Assembly (NCBI RefSeq): GCF_009729855.1
Contig: NZ_WODA01000002.1
Location: 310,001 to 374,000 of the forward strand
Length of the DNA stretch: 64,000 nucleotides
Source of the DNA: Agromyces luteolus
Lineage (GTDB): Bacteria > Actinomycetota > Actinomycetes > Actinomycetales > Microbacteriaceae
Direction: 5' to 3'
Part shown: piece after piece, positions 25,367 through 34,572 of the stretch
Layout of the letters: each line of letters opens with the position of its first letter
Numbering within the stretch: the stretch's first letter is position 1
The notes under the pieces: generated by a model
What the model was told of the DNA's origin: nothing
Database searches by the model: none
The model's input: only the letters and a program-made list of their open reading frames with translations
Program-made: the position numbers and the translations under genes

Positions 25367-27106
25367 TCAGTCGTCGTCCGACAGCGAGACGGCGAGGTCG
25401 ATGAACAGCGCCGCGGACCAGCCGAACGCCGTCGTCGCGGTCGGAGCCCGCTCGCCCGTCCGCGGGTCGAAGTACTCGTGCGGGCCGCCGGCGTGCACGA
25501 CCAGCTCGACGGTGCGCTCGGCGAGCCGCCGGGCCGTCTCGGAACGACCCGAACGGTCGAGCCCCTCGGCCACGAGCGCGTTCGTGTTGACCCACACCGG
25601 ACCGCGCCACATGCGCTGCGGCGCGTGGTCGGGGTCGGAGGCGGCGACGGTCGGGATCGGCCACGGCGTCGCGAAACGCTCGGGATCCGCGATCGCGTCC
25701 ACGAGCCGGTCGACGACCCTGAAGGGCAGCATGCCGGTCAGCAGCGGCATGAGCCCGACGACCGTGTCGCTGTCGACCGGGCGACCGGCCGCGAGCGACC
25801 GGAATCGCCCTGATCCGTCGTCCCAGAGGCGCGCGAGCATCCGATCGAGCGTGCGCGCCGCGCGATCGCGGTGAGCGGATGCCGCGCCCGCGACCTCCGC
25901 GTCGTCGACGCCGAACCGCTCGACGAGCTCCGCGAGCTCGAGGTCCTGTCGCACGAGGTATGCCGCGAGGTCGGGTGTCGTCGTCGGCAGCGGACCGTCG
26001 AACACGGGACTGTCGTCGAGCCCCGACGAGTAGGGGTGCCCGTACTCGGGCAGCCCGTCGCCGTCGAGGTCGGAGTGCACGAACCACCAGTCCTGCGACC
26101 GACGGATGGTCGCGACCATCCGTCGCGCCCACTCGGCCGTCCCGCCCTCGGCAGGCTCGACCTCGAGCACCTTCGCGAGCGCCCACGCCGCGAGCGGCGG
26201 CTTCGTGAGCGGCACGGGCGCGCTCGGGTCGGCGACGGCCGACCCGGCACGACGCAGGTTCTCGCGATCCGATGCGGGCAGGTCGTCGCTCGACGCGAGC
26301 ACCCCGAGCTCGTGCACGACGTCGGGCAACTGCCCGTCGGCGGTCGGGAAGCGCAGCGCGAGGTCGAGCTGCTCGCGCGCGAGCTCGGGGTCGCCGTGCC
26401 GCAGCCCGGCCGCGATGAAGTAGGCGTCCCACTGCCACAGCCCGACGTAGCCGATCTTCGACGGCACGACCGCGCGCGCATCGCCGAGCTGCGGCAGCTC
26501 CGCGATGTTCGCCCCGAGCACCCACCAGCAGAACGCGGCCATGCCCTGCAGGTCCTCGCGCACCACGGGGCAGCGGGCGAACCAGTCGAGCCAGGTCGCG
26601 CGCGTCGACGCGAGGTGCGCGACATGGGCGTCGCCCCGCGCGAACTCGACGCCGCGTTCGGCGTCGACGGTGAGGACGACGGATGCCGCGTGCCGCCCGC
26701 CGATCCTGAGCGTCTCGGTCTCCGCCCCCTCGCGCGCCCGCCAGGAGACCACCGCCTCGCGACCGTCGGCGACGCCGACGCTCAGCGCGTGCGGGCCCGC
26801 GAACGTCAGGGTGACGGCGCCGTCGCCGAGTTCGACGACGTGCGGCAGCACCCTCGTGACGGCGAGCCGCGCGCCGTCGCGATCGCGCACGACGAGCGCG
26901 TCGATCGCCACGCAGTCCTCGAGCGACCGCTCGTACTCGGACGTGTGGACGCGCAACCGATCGCCGTCCCGGAACACCATCAGGCGCGACCGCGGCAGCG
27001 TGAACGGCGCCCGGACCAGGTCGAGGTGCTCGCCCGCGCGCGCCGCGGCGGCCGCGGCATCCGCTCGCCCCACGACCCGACGAGGCAGCGTCGACTCGGC
27101 CCTCAT
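25367..27106 (-). CDS. GH63/MGH1-like (alpha/alpha)6 glycoside hydrolase
   Basis: A 579-residue protein whose C-terminal two-thirds is an (alpha/alpha)6-barrel related to GH63 and the mannosyl-/glucosylglycerate hydrolases. Typical segments: YVGLWQWDAYFIAAGL (about 225-240), GLPEYGHPYSSGLDDSP (about 355-371), WRGPVWVNTNALV (about 505-517) and PHEYFDPRTG (about 549-558). The N-terminal 180 residues form a beta-rich domain. No signal peptide. Overlaps the upstream permease gene by ATGA, so it is the last gene of the sugar-import operon and acts on the imported compound. GH63 relatives cut alpha-linked glucose or mannose. Confidence 0.82.
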   Translation of the reverse strand: MRAESTLPRRVVGRADAAAAAARAGEHLDLVRAPFTLPRSRLMVFRDGDRLRVHTSEYERSLEDCVAIDALVVRDRDGARLAVTRVLPHVVELGDGAVTLTFAGPHALSVGVADGREAVVSWRAREGAETETLRIGGRHAASVVLTVDAERGVEFARGDAHVAHLASTRATWLDWFARCPVVREDLQGMAAFCWWVLGANIAELPQLGDARAVVPSKIGYVGLWQWDAYFIAAGLRHGDPELAREQLDLALRFPTADGQLPDVVHELGVLASSDDLPASDRENLRRAGSAVADPSAPVPLTKPPLAAWALAKVLEVEPAEGGTAEWARRMVATIRRSQDWWFVHSDLDGDGLPEYGHPYSSGLDDSPVFDGPLPTTTPDLAAYLVRQDLELAELVERFGVDDAEVAGAASAHRDRAARTLDRMLARLWDDGSGRFRSLAAGRPVDSDTVVGLMPLLTGMLPFRVVDRLVDAIADPERFATPWPIPTVAASDPDHAPQRMWRGPVWVNTNALVAEGLDRSGRSETARRLAERTVELVVHAGGPHEYFDPRTGERAPTATTAFGWSAALFIDLAVSLSDDD

Positions 27107-28014
27107 CGGCCGCCGAGGCCCGACGCGGCCATGCTGTTGAGGATCCGACGCTGACCGATCACGAACGCGACGAGCATCGGGATCGTCGCGAGCGCGGAGG
27201 CCGCCATCACGAGGCCGTAGTCGACCGAACCGAACTGGCCGCGGAAGCTCGCGAGCAGGAGCGGAACGGTGAACAGGTCGGGCGAGTTCAGCAGCACGAG
27301 CGGGAACAGGAAGCTGTTCCAGACGTCGAGCGCGACGATGATGCTGAGCGCGCCGAGGCCCGGCTTCAGGTTCGGGAGGATGATGCTCCAGAACGTCCTC
27401 CAGCGGCCGGCGCCGTCGACGAGCGCGGCCTCCTCGAGTTCCTTCGGCAGGCTCAGCACGAACTGGCGCATAAGGAACACCGCGAACGGGTTCACGAGCA
27501 TCGCCGGCACGATCAGCGAGAGGTGCGAATCCACCCAGCCGAACTTCGCCATCAGCAGGTAGAAGGGGATGAGCGTGACCTGCTTGGGGATCATCTGGGT
27601 CGCGAGGAACACGATGAAGAGGATCCGACTGCCGCGGAACCGGATGCGCGCGAACGCGTACCCGGCCATCGACGCCGTGAGCAGCGTGCCGACGACCGAC
27701 AGCACGCAGATGTAGATGCTGTTGAGGTACGCCTGCCCGAACGGCACCGCGTTCCACGCGTCGACGTACTTCTCGATCGTCCACGGGTCGGGCCAGAGGC
27801 TGAGCGGGTCCTGGAGCAGCTGCGGCAGCGTCTTGAACGAGGTGAGCAGCATCCACAGGAACGGGAACACCATGGCGAGGCCCGCGACGACGAGGGCGAC
27901 GTGGATGGCCACGCGGCCGAGGGTGCGGCGAGTCCCGCCGCCGGCGGCCCGGCGGCGGGGGCGTTCGAGGTCGGGGCGGCCGACGAGCGTCGACTCGAGG
28001 TCTGCGGCGGTCAT
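27103..28014 (-). CDS. carbohydrate ABC transporter permease (MalG-type)
   Basis: A 303-residue inner-membrane permease with six transmembrane helices and the EAA loop EAALVDGAGRWRTFWSIILP (about 200-219) that docks the ATPase. Belongs to the CUT1 MalG group. Overlaps its neighbours on both sides by ATGA. No ATPase gene is present in the operon, as is usual in actinobacteria where a shared MsiK-type ATPase serves several sugar transporters. Confidence 0.92.
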   Translation of the reverse strand: MTAADLESTLVGRPDLERPRRRAAGGGTRRTLGRVAIHVALVVAGLAMVFPFLWMLLTSFKTLPQLLQDPLSLWPDPWTIEKYVDAWNAVPFGQAYLNSIYICVLSVVGTLLTASMAGYAFARIRFRGSRILFIVFLATQMIPKQVTLIPFYLLMAKFGWVDSHLSLIVPAMLVNPFAVFLMRQFVLSLPKELEEAALVDGAGRWRTFWSIILPNLKPGLGALSIIVALDVWNSFLFPLVLLNSPDLFTVPLLLASFRGQFGSVDYGLVMAASALATIPMLVAFVIGQRRILNSMAASGLGGR

Positions 28015-29033
28015 GCGGAATCGTCCTCGTAGTGCACGAACTTCTTCTGCGCGCCGAACTGGATCGCGGTGATGACCAGGGTCAGCAGCAGCAGGATCAC
28101 GGAGGCGGCGCTGGACGGTCCGAACTCGAACCGCCCGAAGCCCAGGTCGTAGATGTGGTAGACGATCGTGCGCGTCGCGTTGTCGGGCCCGGCGTTCGCG
28201 GTGAGCACGAACACGGTGTCGAACGTCTGCAGCGATGAGATGAACGCGACGATCGAGGAGAAGAACACGATCGGCGAGAGCAGGGGCAGGCGGATGCTCC
28301 GGAAGAGCCGCCACGCTCCGGCACCGTCGATGCGGGCCGCCTCGATGACCGAGGGCGAGATGTTCTGCAGCCCGGCCAGGAAGATGATCACGTTGAGGCC
28401 GAGCGACGACCAGATCGAGACGATGCAGACCGCGATGAGGGCGAGGCGGGGGTCGCCGAGCCAGTCGGGCGGCGCCACGCCGAACACGGTCGCGATCGCG
28501 CCGCTCAGCACTCCGTCGGCGCGGAACAGCTGCTGCCAGATCATGGCCACGGCGACCGTGCTCGTGACGACGGGTGCGAAGAAGAGGATCAGGTACAGCG
28601 TCCGGGTGCGCAGCTTCTCCAGCGCGACCGCGACGACCACCGCCAGGCCGAGGCCCACGGGCACCGTGATGAGCGCGATCAGCAGCGTGTTCACGATCGA
28701 GCGCAGCAGCAGTTCGTCCTGCAGTTGAGCCGTGAAGTTCTCGAATCCGACCCACTCGAGCTCGGTCAGGCCGTCCCACGATGCGAAGGCGAGCACGAGG
28801 CTCGCGACGAACGGCAGGAGGACGAAGAGCGCCATGCCGATGAGCTGCGGGCCGACGAACACGTAGCCCCATCGACGGTCGCGGCGGCGCCAGGCGGCCT
28901 CGCGCCGTGGCGCACGGCGCCCCGGGCGAACGGATCCCGGGGCTGCCGCGGCCATCGTGGGTGCGCCACCCGCCGCGGGGTGCGCGGGCGGCGCGGCCGG
29001 AGCTCCGGCCGCGCCGCCCGTGGTGATCACCAT
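28011..29033 (-). CDS. carbohydrate ABC transporter permease (MalF-type)
   Basis: A CUT1 permease with six transmembrane helices and the EAA loop EAARIDGAGAWRLFRSIRLP. The ATG at 29033 gives 340 residues, but the first 26 (Gly/Ala/Pro only) are encoded by a 36-bp perfect palindrome. The ATG at 28955 (314 residues, MAAAAPGSVRPGRR...) is a credible alternative start, which would leave the palindrome untranslated between the binding-protein gene and this one. Overlaps the next permease gene by ATGA. Confidence 0.88.
   Translation of the reverse strand: MVITTGGAAGAPAAPPAHPAAGGAPTMAAAAPGSVRPGRRAPRREAAWRRRDRRWGYVFVGPQLIGMALFVLLPFVASLVLAFASWDGLTELEWVGFENFTAQLQDELLLRSIVNTLLIALITVPVGLGLAVVVAVALEKLRTRTLYLILFFAPVVTSTVAVAMIWQQLFRADGVLSGAIATVFGVAPPDWLGDPRLALIAVCIVSIWSSLGLNVIIFLAGLQNISPSVIEAARIDGAGAWRLFRSIRLPLLSPIVFFSSIVAFISSLQTFDTVFVLTANAGPDNATRTIVYHIYDLGFGRFEFGPSSAASVILLLLTLVITAIQFGAQKKFVHYEDDSA
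28985..29020. repeat. 36-bp perfect GC-rich palindrome between SBP and permease genes
   Basis: Every base from 28985 to 29020 pairs with its mirror about the centre 29002/29003 (18-bp arms, no loop). It lies 20 bases after the stop codon of the binding-protein gene. In sugar-ABC operons a hairpin at this point commonly protects or attenuates the message so that binding protein exceeds permease; that role is inferred here. If the permease starts at 29033 the palindrome is translated as low-complexity Gly/Ala/Pro. Confidence 0.7.
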
Positions 29034-29040
29034 CTCGGTC

Positions 29041-30339
29041 TCACTCCGCGGTCTTCTCCGCGACGAGGCCGGCGACCTCGTCGAGGGTCGACTGCGCATC
29101 GGACTTGCCCTCGTACAGCTTGAGGAACAGGTCGCTGATGTCGGTCGAGAGACCCGGCACGCGCGCCTCCGGCGCGTAGTCCTCGAAGCCGATGTCGCGC
29201 ATGTCGAGGAAGGTCTGCGCGTGGGCCGGGTAGCCGTCCTCGAGCACGACCTCGTCGGCACCGGCGATGGAGGGCACCGCGTTGCCGCCGCCGGAGAGGC
29301 GGAAGACCTGGCCCTCGGCCGAGAGGAACTCGGTCCAGAACGTGAACGCCGCGTCCGTAGCATCCGTCTTGCCGTTGATGGCGAGGTAGGAGGTGGCGAC
29401 GCCGGTCGGCGCGGCCTGGCCGTCGGGCGTGGGCCAGCGCACGATGTCGTAGCTGTCCTGCTCGCCGGCGCTCGACACGGTGCCGATCGTGTAACGGCCC
29501 TGGGCGAAGAAGCCGGCCTTGTGGGTCACGAACACGCTGTCGGCGCCTGCGCCCTCGGGCATCGTGTCGGCGACGACGAACGTGCCGTCCTGGAAGTAGT
29601 CGCCGAGCGTCTCGACCGCGTCGACGGTCGCGGCGTCGTCGTTGCCGACGAACGCGCCCGACTCGTCGTAGGCGGTGCCGCCCTGGGCCGAGATCCAGCT
29701 GTAGTGCGTCGCCCAGTAGTTCCAGAACATCGAGCCGACGAGACCGGCCTCGGCGAGCGCGTCGTTCATCTCGAGGTACTTCTCGGTGGTCCACTCGCCG
29801 TTCTCGGCGAGGGTCGCCGGGTCCTCGGTGATGCCCGCCGCCTCGAGGGCCTGCGTGTCGTACCAGAGCACGTCGGGGTTCGAGTCGTTCGGCGCGGCGT
29901 AGATCTCGCCGTCGGTCTCGGCCGCCCCGAACAGGCCGGGGAAGAAGTCGTCCGGGTGCGTCTCGCTGACGTCGGACTCCATGAGCCCGGTGAGCGGCAG
30001 GAGCACGTCGGCGTCGACGAACTGGCCGATCTTGTCGTCGCCGATGTAGAACACGTCGGGAGCGGTGCCGCTCGTGAGCTGCGCAAGGAGCTTGGAGTGG
30101 TAGTCGCCGTAGCTCGCGACCGGCTGGAGCTCCACCGTGATGTCCGGGTGGCGCTCCATGAACTCCTCGTTGAACTCCTCGAAGCGGGTCAGCTCCTCGG
30201 GGGTGCCCCAGGTCGACCAGACGACGGTGTTCTCGTCCGAGCCTCCTCCGCCACCGCTGCAGGCCGCCAGGCCGACCGTCATCGCGCCGACCGCTCCGAT
30301 CGCGAGCAGACGCCTCGTCATTGAGTTCGCACGGCGCAT
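29041..30339 (-). CDS. sugar ABC transporter substrate-binding lipoprotein
   Basis: A 432-residue extracellular solute-binding protein of family 1. Signal peptide with basic start and lipobox LAAC, cysteine 27; mature protein starts CSGGGGGSDENTVVWSTWG, a classical CUT1 binding protein opening. Start ATG 30339 follows AGAGGTGGGG. First gene of operon B (binding protein, two permeases, GH63-like hydrolase), with the 16-bp GntR site 54 bases upstream. Ligand presumably a di- or oligosaccharide or glycoside processed by the GH63 and GH42 enzymes. Confidence 0.93.
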   Translation of the reverse strand: MRRANSMTRRLLAIGAVGAMTVGLAACSGGGGGSDENTVVWSTWGTPEELTRFEEFNEEFMERHPDITVELQPVASYGDYHSKLLAQLTSGTAPDVFYIGDDKIGQFVDADVLLPLTGLMESDVSETHPDDFFPGLFGAAETDGEIYAAPNDSNPDVLWYDTQALEAAGITEDPATLAENGEWTTEKYLEMNDALAEAGLVGSMFWNYWATHYSWISAQGGTAYDESGAFVGNDDAATVDAVETLGDYFQDGTFVVADTMPEGAGADSVFVTHKAGFFAQGRYTIGTVSSAGEQDSYDIVRWPTPDGQAAPTGVATSYLAINGKTDATDAAFTFWTEFLSAEGQVFRLSGGGNAVPSIAGADEVVLEDGYPAHAQTFLDMRDIGFEDYAPEARVPGLSTDISDLFLKLYEGKSDAQSTLDEVAGLVAEKTAE

Positions 30340-30390
30340 CGCGCCCCACCTCTTCCGTCATCGGTACTTCACCGGGAGCATCCCAGCACT

Positions 30391-30408
30391 CAGTATTTTG
30401 TATACAGA
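30391..30408. promoter_or_regulatory. GntR operator candidate, site 2 (sugar ABC operon promoter)
   Basis: GTATTTTGTATACAGA at 30393-30408 is identical to site 1 at 24577-24592, and both are preceded by GCACT a few bases away. The left arm differs slightly (CAGTAT instead of CTGTAT). It is 52 bases upstream of the binding-protein start and overlaps the probable promoter of operon B. Confidence 0.75.
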
Positions 30409-30457
30409 ACGCAATCCGGTCAAGTCTCGAATCGGCAACGACGGTCCGCCGGCCCGC

Positions 30458-31642
30458 TCACCCGCCCTTCGGCGCGCGGCGCCGCACGCGCTCGATGCTC
30501 TCGCCGACCGCCGTCGCGACGAGCACGAGCGCCGCCATCACCCCGGTGCCGAGCGGATCCAGCCACGGGGTGGCGAGCGCGGCGAGCAGGAGCGCGGCGA
30601 TGCCCGCGAGCTGGGCGCGCATCCAGCGGCGCTCGAGCACCCGCCGGAAGAGCACCGTGCCGACGAGGAACAGCAGCGGCCCGCCGAGCACCGTCACGAC
30701 CGCGGCGACGCTCTGCTCGTGCGGATGCCCGAGGACCTCCTTGTCGCCCACGCCGAGCAGCACGATGCCGCCGACGATGAGCAGGTGCACCCACGAGTAC
30801 GCCGTGCGCGCCACGCGCCCCGGCGCGTCCGCCGCCTCGATCGCCTCCGAGCCGATCCGCTCACCGTGGTCGAAGTAGATCCACCAGCAGGCGGCGGCCG
30901 CGACGAACGCCGTCGCGACCCCGATCACGCGGTCGGCCGACGCCTCCTCCGCCACGAACGCGAAGCCGGTCACGAGCAGGCCCTCGCCGAGCGCGATGAG
31001 CACGAAGAGCGCGGTGCGCTCGGCGATGTGCGCCCCCGAGACATCCCACCGCCCGATCTCCATGCGGCCCCGGCCCGGCACGGGATAGCCGAGGATGCTG
31101 CCGACGAGCTCGAGCCCGAGCGCCGCCGCCCAGAACGGCAGCTGGGCGGGCAGCGGCAGGAGCGCGCCGACGATCCACAGCACCGAGCCGGCGAGCGCCC
31201 AGACGAGCACGTTCCCGAACTCCCGCGAGACCTGCGCGTCGTGCCGCGCCGTCGCCCAGACCATGAACGCGGCCCGGCCGAGCTTCAGCACGATGTACGC
31301 GAGTGCGAAGGCCCAGGCGCGGTCGCCGAACGCCTCGACGATCGCGGCGCTCATCACGAACGCGACGAACGCGAGCGCGATGACCGCGACGCGCACGGGC
31401 AGCCGCACCGGGTCGAGCCAGTTCGTCACCCACGTGGTCGACACCCAGGCCCACCACAGCGCGCAGACCATGATCGCCCCCTCGAGCGCGCCGAGGAGCG
31501 TCTGGTTCTCGTACAGGTACGCGCCGAGCTGGGTCAGCCCGAACACGAAGACGAGGTCGAAGAAGAGCTCGACGTAGGTGACGCGATCGGCGCGCTCCGA
31601 GTCCGTGGGGCGCAGCACGTCGGCGCGCAGTCCGATGGTCAT
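30458..31642 (-). CDS. low temperature requirement protein A (LtrA) family membrane protein
   Basis: A 394-residue polytopic membrane protein. The N-terminal ERADRVTYVELFFDLVFVFGLTQL (about 16-39) and the central AERTALFVLIALGE (about 204-217) are hallmark LtrA segments; about ten to twelve hydrophobic helices follow. The family is widespread, and its molecular role is not established despite the name from Listeria. ATG start at 31642. Monocistronic; divergent from the DUF305 gene. Confidence 0.88.
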   Translation of the reverse strand: MTIGLRADVLRPTDSERADRVTYVELFFDLVFVFGLTQLGAYLYENQTLLGALEGAIMVCALWWAWVSTTWVTNWLDPVRLPVRVAVIALAFVAFVMSAAIVEAFGDRAWAFALAYIVLKLGRAAFMVWATARHDAQVSREFGNVLVWALAGSVLWIVGALLPLPAQLPFWAAALGLELVGSILGYPVPGRGRMEIGRWDVSGAHIAERTALFVLIALGEGLLVTGFAFVAEEASADRVIGVATAFVAAAACWWIYFDHGERIGSEAIEAADAPGRVARTAYSWVHLLIVGGIVLLGVGDKEVLGHPHEQSVAAVVTVLGGPLLFLVGTVLFRRVLERRWMRAQLAGIAALLLAALATPWLDPLGTGVMAALVLVATAVGESIERVRRRAPKGG

Positions 31643-31720
31643 GCGCTCATCCTGCACCCGGGTGGGCGGCGGCGGGCGGATGCCGCGGGCTCGCCGTTCG
31701 CGCACGCCGGTGATCCGGGT

Positions 31721-31726
31721 TAGCCT
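31721..31726 (+). promoter_or_regulatory. -10-like TAGCCT for the DUF305 lipoprotein gene
   Basis: TAGCCT preceded at 18 bases by TTCGCG (31697-31702). It would give a leader of about 68 bases before the ATG at 31801. Motif-based inference. Confidence 0.35.
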
Positions 31727-31800
31727 GACGTGACCTGCGGCACGGCGGGGCGACCCGACCGCACGCGTGACGTTCCCTTCGACGTGGATGAGGTACTCGG

Positions 31801-32451
31801 ATGGCGGCTTGGGCTCGGTCTCTCGGCGGCGCGGCGGCGCTCCTGCTCGCGCTCGGCCTGACCGCCTGCACCGCGGGCGGCGACGCCCCGCAGTCGTCCG
31901 GCCCCGTGGTCCAGCTGGGCGCTCCGGGCGAGGAGAACCGCACCCTCTCGCCCGAGGAGGCCGCCGAGATCGCACCGCCGGAGCACACCGAGGCGGACGT
32001 CGAGTTCATGCAGATGATGATCCTGCACCACGACCAGGCCGTGACGATGACGGAGTGGGTCGACGACCGTACGGACGATCGCGATCTCCGGCTCATGGCC
32101 GAGCGCATGCGCGTGAGCCAGTCGGACGAGATCGACTACATGGCCGGATGGCTGCGGGACCGTGGAACCCCGCTTGAGGGCGACCATGCGCACGGCGGCG
32201 AACTGATGCCCGGCATGCTGACCGACGAGCAGCTCGAGCAGCTCGAGGCGGCCGACGGCGAGGAGTTCGAGCGGCTCTTCCTGGAGTTCATGATCCAGCA
32301 CCACGCCGGCGCCCTCGAGATGGTCGCGGACCTGAGGTCCGCCGGCGGCGGCAACGAGATCTCGGTGTCGCGCTTCGCCGCCGACGTCGAAGGCGACCAA
32401 GCCATCGAGATCGCCCGGATGCAGGGCATGCTCGCCGAGCTGGCGTCCTGA
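31801..32451 (+). CDS. DUF305 lipoprotein
   Basis: A 216-residue exported lipoprotein: signal peptide with LTAC lipobox, Cys23; then a DUF305 four-helix domain (ferritin-like) with the two repeated His-rich helices FMQMMILHHDQAV (about 69-81) and FMIQHHAGALEM (about 163-174). The paired HH motifs suggest metal binding. Members are common in actinobacteria and are sometimes linked to copper homeostasis, without firm proof. Start preceded by GAGG. Followed by a strong hairpin terminator. Confidence 0.88.
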   Translation: MAAWARSLGGAAALLLALGLTACTAGGDAPQSSGPVVQLGAPGEENRTLSPEEAAEIAPPEHTEADVEFMQMMILHHDQAVTMTEWVDDRTDDRDLRLMAERMRVSQSDEIDYMAGWLRDRGTPLEGDHAHGGELMPGMLTDEQLEQLEAADGEEFERLFLEFMIQHHAGALEMVADLRSAGGGNEISVSRFAADVEGDQAIEIARMQGMLAELAS

Positions 32452-32471
32452 TCGCCCACCACCCGGAACCT

Positions 32472-32509
32472 GACGAGGCCCGGTGCTCCTCGGAGCACCG
32501 GGCCTCGTC
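32472..32509. terminator. strong hairpin terminator between convergent DUF305 and LVIVD genes
   Basis: Bases 32472-32489 and 32492-32509 form a perfect 18-bp stem (GACGAGGCCCGGTGCTCC and its complement) with a minimal loop, 20 bases after the DUF305 stop. A second hairpin (32517-32525 with 32536-32544, 9 bp) lies closer to the LVIVD stop codon and may serve the opposite strand. Confidence 0.8.
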
Positions 32510-32550
32510 GTTCAGCGGTGGGGAGACCCGGAGGCCTCCCCACCGGTCGA

Positions 32551-34323
32551 TCAGCTGAAGGTCGCCTTCAGCGCGGCGATCGCCTGGACGACGGCCGAGT
32601 CGGACGCAGCGCCCGACTTCTTGATGGCGTTGTCGAGCTGCGCGATCACGGCCCGGTTGCTCGAACCGTCGGCCTCGAGCGCCTCGGCCTCGGCCAGGTG
32701 CTTGCGCACCTGTGCGAGCTGCTTGGCGGTGAGGTCACCCGATCGCTCAGCCTGGTCGACGTACGACCCGGCCACTGCGAAGCTCGGCGCGTGGACGAGC
32801 ATCGACTGCGTCTGCGCGTTGAACACGTCGAGCTGGATCTCACCGGCGGCGGCGATCTCGTTGGCCGACATCATGTCGGTCTCCGAGAGCGCGAGGCTGT
32901 CGAAGCCGCGCGCGATCTCGCTGCCGAGCACGTTGCCGTTGTACCAGTAGGTCGACCAGTACCCGCCGAGGACGAGCGCGTTCGGATTGATCGGGCCGCG
33001 GTCGAGGTACGCGATCTCGACCGGGTTCGCCGTGTCGGTGAAGTCGATGATCGACACACCGCCCTGGTACCACGCCTGCACCATGACGTCGCGGCCGGGC
33101 ACCGGGATGATCGAGCCGTTGTGCGCCACGCAGTTCTCGGCCGCGGTCTGCGCCGCCGGGAGCTTGTAGTAGCTCGCGAACTCCAGCTCGCCGTCGACGA
33201 TGTCGAACAGCGCGTTGGCGCCCCACTCCGGCAGGTGCGTGTCGAGGCATCGTGCACCGGTGCCGCCGCCCCACTCGTCCGTGAAGATCACCTTGCTGCC
33301 GTCGTTGCTGAACGTCGCGGAGTGCCAGTACGAGAAGTTCGGGTCGGACACCGCGTCGATGCGCACCGGGTTCACCGGGTCGCTGATGTCGACGAGGATG
33401 CCGTTGCCCTGGCAGGCTCCGGCGAGGAGCCCGATCTCGGGGAACGCCGTCACGTCGTGGCACGTGTTGGTGTTGGGAGTGGGGCTGTAGAAGCTGCCGC
33501 TCGGGTGCTGCTCCGTGCCCGGCAGCGTGTTCTGCAGGCCGTTGTACGCGCCCGAGTCGACATCGGTGAAGATGCGGGGCTGGCTGACGATCGCCGCCGT
33601 CTCGGGTGCCGCGAGCGGCACCTGGATGACGTCGATGCGCCACTGCGTCGGGTTGCCCTCGGTGACCGGGTCGGTCGTCAGCGCCGCGTTCTCGCAGCCC
33701 TCGAGCTCGAGGGGCGAGCGCACGGTCGAGGTGCCCGAGTTGTAGATGTACACGTTCGCCGCGTCATCCGGGTCGGTCACGATCGTGTGCGTGTGCGAAC
33801 CACGGCAGGTCTGAACGCCCGGCAGCTGCACCGGGTTCGAGAGGTCGCTGATGTCGAAGATCCGCACGCCGCGGAACCGTTCGAGGTTCACCCCGCCCGG
33901 CGCGCCCTGCGTTCCGCAGTCGATGCGACCGTTCGTCGCCTCGACCGACATGAACATCAGGTCGCCGTGGATCGAGACGTCGCCCTGGCCACCCGGACAC
34001 ACGAACGCCGTCTCGAGCACGGGTGCCGCCGGGTCGGAGATGTCGAAGACCTGGAAGCCGGAGAAGCTGCCGACGACGGCCTTGTCGCCCGTGAACGCCA
34101 GGTCGGAGTTGATCACGAAGCCCGCCGGGAGCGGCAGGTTCTCGAGCAGCTCGACGCCGCTCGCGGCGATCTCGGCGTTCTCGAGGCCGCCGCCGAGGCC
34201 CTCGCGCGGGTCGTCTCCGGCGGCCGCTGCCGTGGCCGTCATCAACGACGCCCCGAGCAGCAGTGCTCCGGATGCCGCGAGCGCGCGTCTGCGCCACGGC
34301 ACGGGTCTTGGTGAGGATCTCAT
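32551..34323 (-). CDS. secreted LVIVD-repeat beta-propeller protein
   Basis: A 590-residue exported protein with a cleavable signal peptide (about residues 1-35, ending ATAAAA). The body (about 60-480) contains several LVIVD-type strands such as FQVFDISDPAAPV, VRIFDISDLSNPV, GILVDISDPVNPV and VSIIDFTDTANPV, the signature of a six- or seven-bladed propeller. A helical C-terminal region (about 510-590) resembles FIMAH-type domains. Start ATG 34323 with AGAGAGGG. Function unknown; such proteins are cell-surface or secreted. The gene is expected to be monocistronic. Confidence 0.85.
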   Translation of the reverse strand: MRSSPRPVPWRRRALAASGALLLGASLMTATAAAAGDDPREGLGGGLENAEIAASGVELLENLPLPAGFVINSDLAFTGDKAVVGSFSGFQVFDISDPAAPVLETAFVCPGGQGDVSIHGDLMFMSVEATNGRIDCGTQGAPGGVNLERFRGVRIFDISDLSNPVQLPGVQTCRGSHTHTIVTDPDDAANVYIYNSGTSTVRSPLELEGCENAALTTDPVTEGNPTQWRIDVIQVPLAAPETAAIVSQPRIFTDVDSGAYNGLQNTLPGTEQHPSGSFYSPTPNTNTCHDVTAFPEIGLLAGACQGNGILVDISDPVNPVRIDAVSDPNFSYWHSATFSNDGSKVIFTDEWGGGTGARCLDTHLPEWGANALFDIVDGELEFASYYKLPAAQTAAENCVAHNGSIIPVPGRDVMVQAWYQGGVSIIDFTDTANPVEIAYLDRGPINPNALVLGGYWSTYWYNGNVLGSEIARGFDSLALSETDMMSANEIAAAGEIQLDVFNAQTQSMLVHAPSFAVAGSYVDQAERSGDLTAKQLAQVRKHLAEAEALEADGSSNRAVIAQLDNAIKKSGAASDSAVVQAIAALKATFS

Positions 34324-34389
34324 CGGTGGTGCCCTCTCTGTTCGCTTCACGAAACGTGCTTCACATGTCGGTCGACACCCTCCGAAGGA

Positions 34390-34415
34390 CGATCCGCACG
34401 TCGTCGTGCGGATCG
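34390..34415. promoter_or_regulatory. 11-bp stem hairpin in the LVIVD/SRAP divergent region
   Basis: CGATCCGCACG and CGTGCGGATCG flank TCGT, a perfect stem-loop in the 249-base divergent intergenic region. It could be an operator or a leader structure of the LVIVD message (67 bases upstream of its start). No further gene is seen in this gap. Confidence 0.45.
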
Positions 34416-34572
34416 CCGGCCCCGGACGGGCCGATCTCTGGGTCTCACGGTACCGATGCGAACGCGTTTCCAACAGGATGCGTTTTCCGGTCGACTCGGA
34501 TGGTGGGCCCGTGACGGGCGTCGGCGGCGCGGCGTAGGCTCGCGACATCCGGAAATCGAAGGGCGACCCGAC

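Noticed and set aside
28955..29033. Firm choice of permease start codon
   Set aside because: Both ATG codons have weak ribosome binding sites, so the longer form was listed and the alternative recorded.
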